A stretch of 7,493 nucleotides of DNA from Clostridia bacterium (lineage in GTDB: Bacteria > Bacillota > Clostridia > Oscillospirales > CAG-272). The stretch spans positions 1 through 7,493 of the forward strand of contig JAGBTR010000234.1 in NCBI GenBank assembly GCA_017631215.1, written 5' to 3'. Numbering within the stretch: the stretch's first letter is position 1; each line of letters opens with the position of its first letter. A program made the translations under genes and the position numbers. Under the pieces are notes generated by a model. The model ran no database searches. It was not told where the DNA came from and saw nothing but the letters and a program-made list of their open reading frames with translations. Shown piece after piece: positions 4,669 through 7,493 of this stretch.

Positions 4669-6960
4669 ATGTCTGACAAGCTAACAGTACTAAAGCAATA
4701 TTTCGGGCATTCGTCCTTCCGCGGGGGGCAGGAGGCGGTGGTGAATGCCATTCTGCGCGGGCAGGACGCGCTCTGCGTGATGCCGACAGGCGCGGGCAAG
4801 TCGGTCTGTTATCAGGTGCCTGCGATGATGCTCGACGGCATCACGCTGGTCGACTCCCCGCTCATTTCTCTGATGAAGGATCAGGTCAGCGCGCTGACGC
4901 AAAACGGAATTCCCGCCGCTTATATCAACAGTGCACGCACGCCTGAGCAGCTGTCGCTTGTGACCGTAGGATTGCGGCGCGGGCGGTATAAGATCGTCTA
5001 CGTCGCACCCGAGCGGCTAAGTACGCCCGAGTTCTTGAGCTTGTTTTGCGAGCTGAAGGTGTCTTTGCTCGCGGTCGACGAGGCACATTGCATCTCACAA
5101 TGGGGACCTGACTTCCGCCCCAGCTATCTGCAGATTGCCGATTTTGCGGATGCGCTATGGGAGCGTCCCGTCATCGCGGCGTTCACCGCGACCGCCACCG
5201 CCGAGGTCAAGGACGACATTGAGTACTCGCTCAGGCTGAGAACACCGATCCGCATCACGACGGGCTTTGATCGCCCCAATCTGACCTTTGGGGTCGTTCG
5301 CTCCAAAAACAAATTCAGCGATTTGAAAAAGATCCTGGCACGCCACGAGGGGGAGTCGGGAATCGTCTACTGCGCAACGCGAAAGCTGGTCGAAAGAGTT
5401 GCTACCAAGCTGGCGGGGGAGGGCTACGCGGCGACCGTCTACCACGCAGGGCTTGAGAGCGAGGTGCGGCAGCAGAATCAGGAGGATTTCGTCTACGACC
5501 GCAAGACCGTCATGGTCGCGACCAATGCCTTCGGTATGGGTATCGATAAATCCAACGTCTCCTTTGTCGTTCATTATAATATGCCGCAGGACGTTGAGAG
5601 CTACTATCAGGAGGCGGGACGTGCGGGGCGCGACGGCTCGGCTGCCGAGTGCGTGCTGCTGTATTCTCCCGCAGACGTCCGTACGCTGCAGTATCTGATC
5701 AATCACCCCGCGACCACCAACCCACTGCTGACACCCGACGAGCAGGAGGTGCTTGGAGATCGGGCGCACGATAGGCTCAAGCAGATGGTCTTCTACTCAA
5801 CGGCCAATACCTGCCTGCGCCGTTTTATGCTCAATTATTTCGGCGAGGAGGCTCCCAACTTTTGCGGCAATTGCTCAAGCTGCTTGACGCAGTTTGACGA
5901 CGTGGATGCCACGATCGACGCACAAAAGATCATGTCCTGCATCAAGCGTACGGGCGAGAAGTATGGCGTGAGTCTCATTTGCGATATTCTTCGCGGAAGC
6001 CAAAGCGAGCGCATTCTCTCGCTCGATCTGCAGCACCAAACGACCTACGGTCTGATGCAGAGCTATTCCGTCGCGCAGATCCGCGAGACCATAGAATGTC
6101 TGGAGTATGAGGGCTTTATTAGGACGGTGGGAACGGCATACCCCGTGCTGATGCTGACGCCCCGGTCCGCGCGCATTCTGTTCGAGGGTGAGACCTTTGT
6201 GATGAAGCGAGTCAAGCCCAAGGAGCCGAGCGTCAAGAAAAAAAGCACGAGCGCTGTCGAGACGGTCGCCGTTGACCGCGAGCTGCTTGCCGCACTCAAG
6301 GCACAGCGGCGCACGATCGCAGATATGCAGGGCGTGCCCGCCTATCTGGTCTTTACGGATGCCGCGCTGATCGATATGTGCCTCAAGCACCCGACGACGC
6401 ACGAGGAATTCCTTGGCGTCTCGGGCGTTGGTCAGACCAAGCTTGCCTTGTACGGTGACCTGTTCTTGCCGCTGATCGCAAGATATCCCGCGCCCGATCG
6501 GCACGATGAGGACGTTGTGCCAAAGAAAAGCAAAAAACGGGTAAAGAAGCTGCCGTTTTCGATCACACCCGAGGAGCTTGCGTGCTTTGAAGCACTTCCC
6601 ACGCCCATCTCGACCACCGAGCTGACCAAACGGATCAGTATGCTGGTCGAGGACGTGAGGGAGAGGAAAATGTACCGCATCAAATATCGTAAGCTCCTGC
6701 AGTGGCTGATCGATATCGAATTGGTCGAATGGCGCGAATGGGAAGACGGTAGGATGCGAAGGTTGCCGACCGCACTCGGCGAACAGATGGGGCTTGGAGT
6801 GTATATCGTCGAAACAAAACGGCGACGCTATCCGCTCATCAACTTGTCCAAGGAGGCACAGCAGCTTGTTGCAGACAACCTCGACGCCGTCCTTGCGACC
6901 GTTTCCCGCCCTCGCCCGACGCTTGAAGAGTCGGAGGAGGATGAGGAGGATGAAGAATAA
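4669..6960 (+). CDS. recQ: ATP-dependent DNA helicase RecQ with Firmicutes-type C-terminal extension
   Basis: A 763-residue 3'-5' superfamily 2 helicase for recombination and replication-fork repair. Domains in order: RecA-like domain 1 (about 1-200) with FRGGQ at 17-21, Walker A MPTGAGKS at 38-45, SPLISLMKDQ at 63-72, DEAH at 137-140 and TATAT at 174-178; RecA-like domain 2 (about 205-345) with GIVYCATRK at 231-239, ATNAFGMGID at 284-293 and QEAGRAGRDG at 314-323; a four-Cys zinc site (Cys382, 399, 402, 405); an RQC winged helix (about 415-520); and an HRDC domain (about 535-603). A basic linker (KKSKKRVKK) then leads to a further winged-helix-like part (about 631-743), of the kind found in many Firmicutes RecQ proteins, and an acidic tail (EESEEDEEDEE, 753-763). 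E. coli RecQ, at roughly 610 residues, lacks the last two parts. Oddities are Asp62 before motif Ia and Pro147 in the aromatic-rich loop. It is transcribed from its own promoter and not linked by function to the operon upstream. Confidence 0.97.
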   Translation: MSDKLTVLKQYFGHSSFRGGQEAVVNAILRGQDALCVMPTGAGKSVCYQVPAMMLDGITLVDSPLISLMKDQVSALTQNGIPAAYINSARTPEQLSLVTVGLRRGRYKIVYVAPERLSTPEFLSLFCELKVSLLAVDEAHCISQWGPDFRPSYLQIADFADALWERPVIAAFTATATAEVKDDIEYSLRLRTPIRITTGFDRPNLTFGVVRSKNKFSDLKKILARHEGESGIVYCATRKLVERVATKLAGEGYAATVYHAGLESEVRQQNQEDFVYDRKTVMVATNAFGMGIDKSNVSFVVHYNMPQDVESYYQEAGRAGRDGSAAECVLLYSPADVRTLQYLINHPATTNPLLTPDEQEVLGDRAHDRLKQMVFYSTANTCLRRFMLNYFGEEAPNFCGNCSSCLTQFDDVDATIDAQKIMSCIKRTGEKYGVSLICDILRGSQSERILSLDLQHQTTYGLMQSYSVAQIRETIECLEYEGFIRTVGTAYPVLMLTPRSARILFEGETFVMKRVKPKEPSVKKKSTSAVETVAVDRELLAALKAQRRTIADMQGVPAYLVFTDAALIDMCLKHPTTHEEFLGVSGVGQTKLALYGDLFLPLIARYPAPDRHDEDVVPKKSKKRVKKLPFSITPEELACFEALPTPISTTELTKRISMLVEDVRERKMYRIKYRKLLQWLIDIELVEWREWEDGRMRRLPTALGEQMGLGVYIVETKRRRYPLINLSKEAQQLVADNLDAVLATVSRPRPTLEESEEDEEDEE

Positions 6961-7006
6961 TCCGGATGATCCGGATAATCAGCCCAGCCTTTGCCAACTT
7001 GGGTGA
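6950..7006 (+). CDS. Possible 18-residue ORF overlapping the end of recQ
   Basis: ATG at 6950 opens MKNNPDDPDNQPSLCQLG, overlapping the last 11 bases of recQ in another frame. GGAGGAGG (6933-6940) lies 9 bases upstream. However, these purine runs exist because recQ encodes an acidic tail in GAG/GAT codons, so the apparent ribosome site may be accidental. The PDDPDN stretch comes from the tandem palindromes at 6960-6976. No family is recognised. Confidence 0.13.
   Translation: MKNNPDDPDNQPSLCQLG
6960..6976. repeat. Two tandem ATCCGGAT palindromes
   Basis: The 8-base perfect palindrome ATCCGGAT occurs at 6960-6967 and again at 6969-6976, one base apart, beginning on the last base of the recQ stop codon. 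The transcript could fold ATCCGG against CCGGAT around ATGAT as a 6-base-pair hairpin, but no T run follows, so it is not an intrinsic terminator by itself. It could be a 3' stabilising structure or a protein-binding site. Confidence 0.45.
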
Positions 7007-7056
7007 GCGAAAGAGGAGCGAATCGCCGCGAAGGAGGCGCGTCTCATAGAGATGGG

Positions 7057-7089
7057 CGAGCGCGTCAGAGTCGATCGTCGCTCGTTCTT
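7057..7089 (+). terminator. Weak possible terminator after recQ
   Basis: CGAGCG (7057-7062) pairs with CGCTCG (7079-7084); two further C-G pairs can form inside across a one-base bulge, leaving a loop of about 11 bases. The tail is only TTCTT, and it runs directly into the -35 box of the next promoter. The 96 bases between the recQ stop and this stem hold no better candidate. Confidence 0.33.
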
Positions 7090-7116
7090 GACACACACAG
7101 GAAAATATGCTATAAT
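7088..7116 (+). promoter_or_regulatory. Near-perfect sigma-A promoter of the last gene
   Basis: Consensus TTGACA (7088-7093), a 17-base spacer, and consensus TATAAT (7111-7116) with an extended -10 TG at 7108-7109. Transcription would start near 7123, about 30 bases before the ATG at 7153. Its strength on paper suggests either high expression or control by a repressor. Confidence 0.9.
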
Positions 7117-7118
7117 TT

Positions 7119-7128
7119 TATACGTATA
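7119..7128. promoter_or_regulatory. 10-base palindrome at the predicted transcription start, possible operator
   Basis: TATACGTATA is a perfect palindrome starting 2 bases after the -10 box and covering the expected start site near 7123. A repressor bound there would block the strong promoter. The site is short and AT-rich, so chance is a real alternative. Confidence 0.3.
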
Positions 7129-7152
7129 CATTGCAGAAAGAGTGGTTGTACT

Positions 7153-7493
7153 ATGAAAAAAAGTAAGAAAGTGATCTTATATATCGCCAATCAAGCGCTG
7201 GGCTATCTCGATGCCTTGCAGACGGCGTTGCAGGAGCAGCTGGGCGAGCTGAGGGTCGTGACCGATGCGACGGATATCGGCTCTGTGTTTTGTGCCGCGT
7301 GTGCAGATCTTGTTATCGTTGCCGGTGTTGAGCAAATGTCGTATCAGGATAAGCTTGCGATGCGGAATTACCTGAACGAAAACGGCCGCGTGCTGCTCTT
7401 GGGTGGTCCCGCATTCGAAAAGCCCTTCCGTTGGCAGGGCGAGGCACTGTCCCAAAGAGATTATCGCGCGCGTGTCATTGAGAATATCAGAAA
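7153..7493 (+). CDS. Unidentified protein, N-terminal part, running off the window
   Basis: The frame is open from the ATG at 7153 to the window edge, giving 113 residues and no stop. After a lysine-rich start (MKKSKKVILYIAN) comes an alternating strand-helix pattern: a strand at 7-12, a helix at about 16-30 (LDALQTALQEQLG), VVTDATD at 35-41, a hydrophobic strand ADLVIVAG at 51-58, a helix at about 63-77, and strand plus turn GRVLLLGGPAF at 79-88. This resembles the class I amidotransferase-like or ThuA-like alpha/beta domain found in some carbohydrate-active and other large enzymes, but key catalytic residues are not evident and I do not assign a function. The N-terminus is not hydrophobic enough for a signal peptide. 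The ribosome site is poor (AAAGAGTGG at 7137-7145). The frame stays open upstream to 6979, but the promoter lies inside that stretch, so the ATG at 7153 is chosen. Confidence 0.75.
   Translation, partial: MKKSKKVILYIANQALGYLDALQTALQEQLGELRVVTDATDIGSVFCAACADLVIVAGVEQMSYQDKLAMRNYLNENGRVLLLGGPAFEKPFRWQGEALSQRDYRARVIENIR

Noticed and set aside
5155..5769. 204-codon minus-strand frame opposite recQ
   Set aside because: It is complementary to conserved RecQ motifs and has no independent support.
6979..7152. Upstream extension of the last gene, for example from GTG at 7003
   Set aside because: The frame is open, but a full consensus promoter and start-site region lies inside it, so it is most likely non-coding.

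Overview
The window reads as ordinary bacterial chromosome from a GC-rich member of the Clostridia (Bacillota). The evidence for this is strong purine-rich Shine-Dalgarno sites before almost every gene, a short methionine synthase without the reactivation domain, a TIGR04076-type small protein, a RecQ with the long C-terminal extension seen in Firmicutes, and TTGAMA-N17-TGnTATAAT promoters. An Oscillospirales- or Christensenellales-like origin is a guess from GC content and protein flavour. All convincing genes are on the + strand.

Region 1 (1-4563) looks like the distal part of a sulfur amino acid operon. It opens with the last codons of a probable cysteine synthase (cysK), then metF (5,10-methylenetetrahydrofolate reductase) and metH (cobalamin-dependent methionine synthase). 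MetF supplies the 5-methyl-THF that MetH uses to methylate homocysteine, and CysK supplies cysteine. A 104-residue TIGR04076-like protein follows metH with a 4-base ATGA overlap. A PPP-type metallophosphatase comes next, across a 46-base gap filled exactly by a 16-codon open frame that overlaps both neighbours. A possible 18-codon ORF follows the phosphatase, and then a strong intrinsic terminator closes the unit.

Region 2 (4587-7089) is a single-gene unit for the DNA helicase RecQ. It has its own near-consensus extended -10 promoter and a short leader carrying a 13-base dyad next to the ribosome binding site. The helicase, zinc, winged-helix, HRDC and C-terminal extension parts are all present, and the protein ends in a very acidic tail. 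Two positions in normally conserved helicase motifs are unusual. The 192-base gap after recQ holds two tandem ATCCGGAT palindromes, a weak possible terminator and the next promoter.

Region 3 (7088-7493) starts with a textbook promoter (TTGACA, 17 bases, TGCTATAAT) with a 10-base palindrome at the expected transcription start. The gene after it runs off the window; its N-terminal 113 residues look like an alpha/beta fold resembling the amidotransferase-like domains of some large enzymes, but I cannot name it.

I see no CRISPR array, tRNA or rRNA, insertion sequence, phage gene, or riboswitch. The operon's own promoter and any SAM, T-box or cobalamin control would lie upstream of the window. 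No clear new system is present. The item most worth following is the TIGR04076-like gene translationally coupled to a metH that has no reactivation domain.
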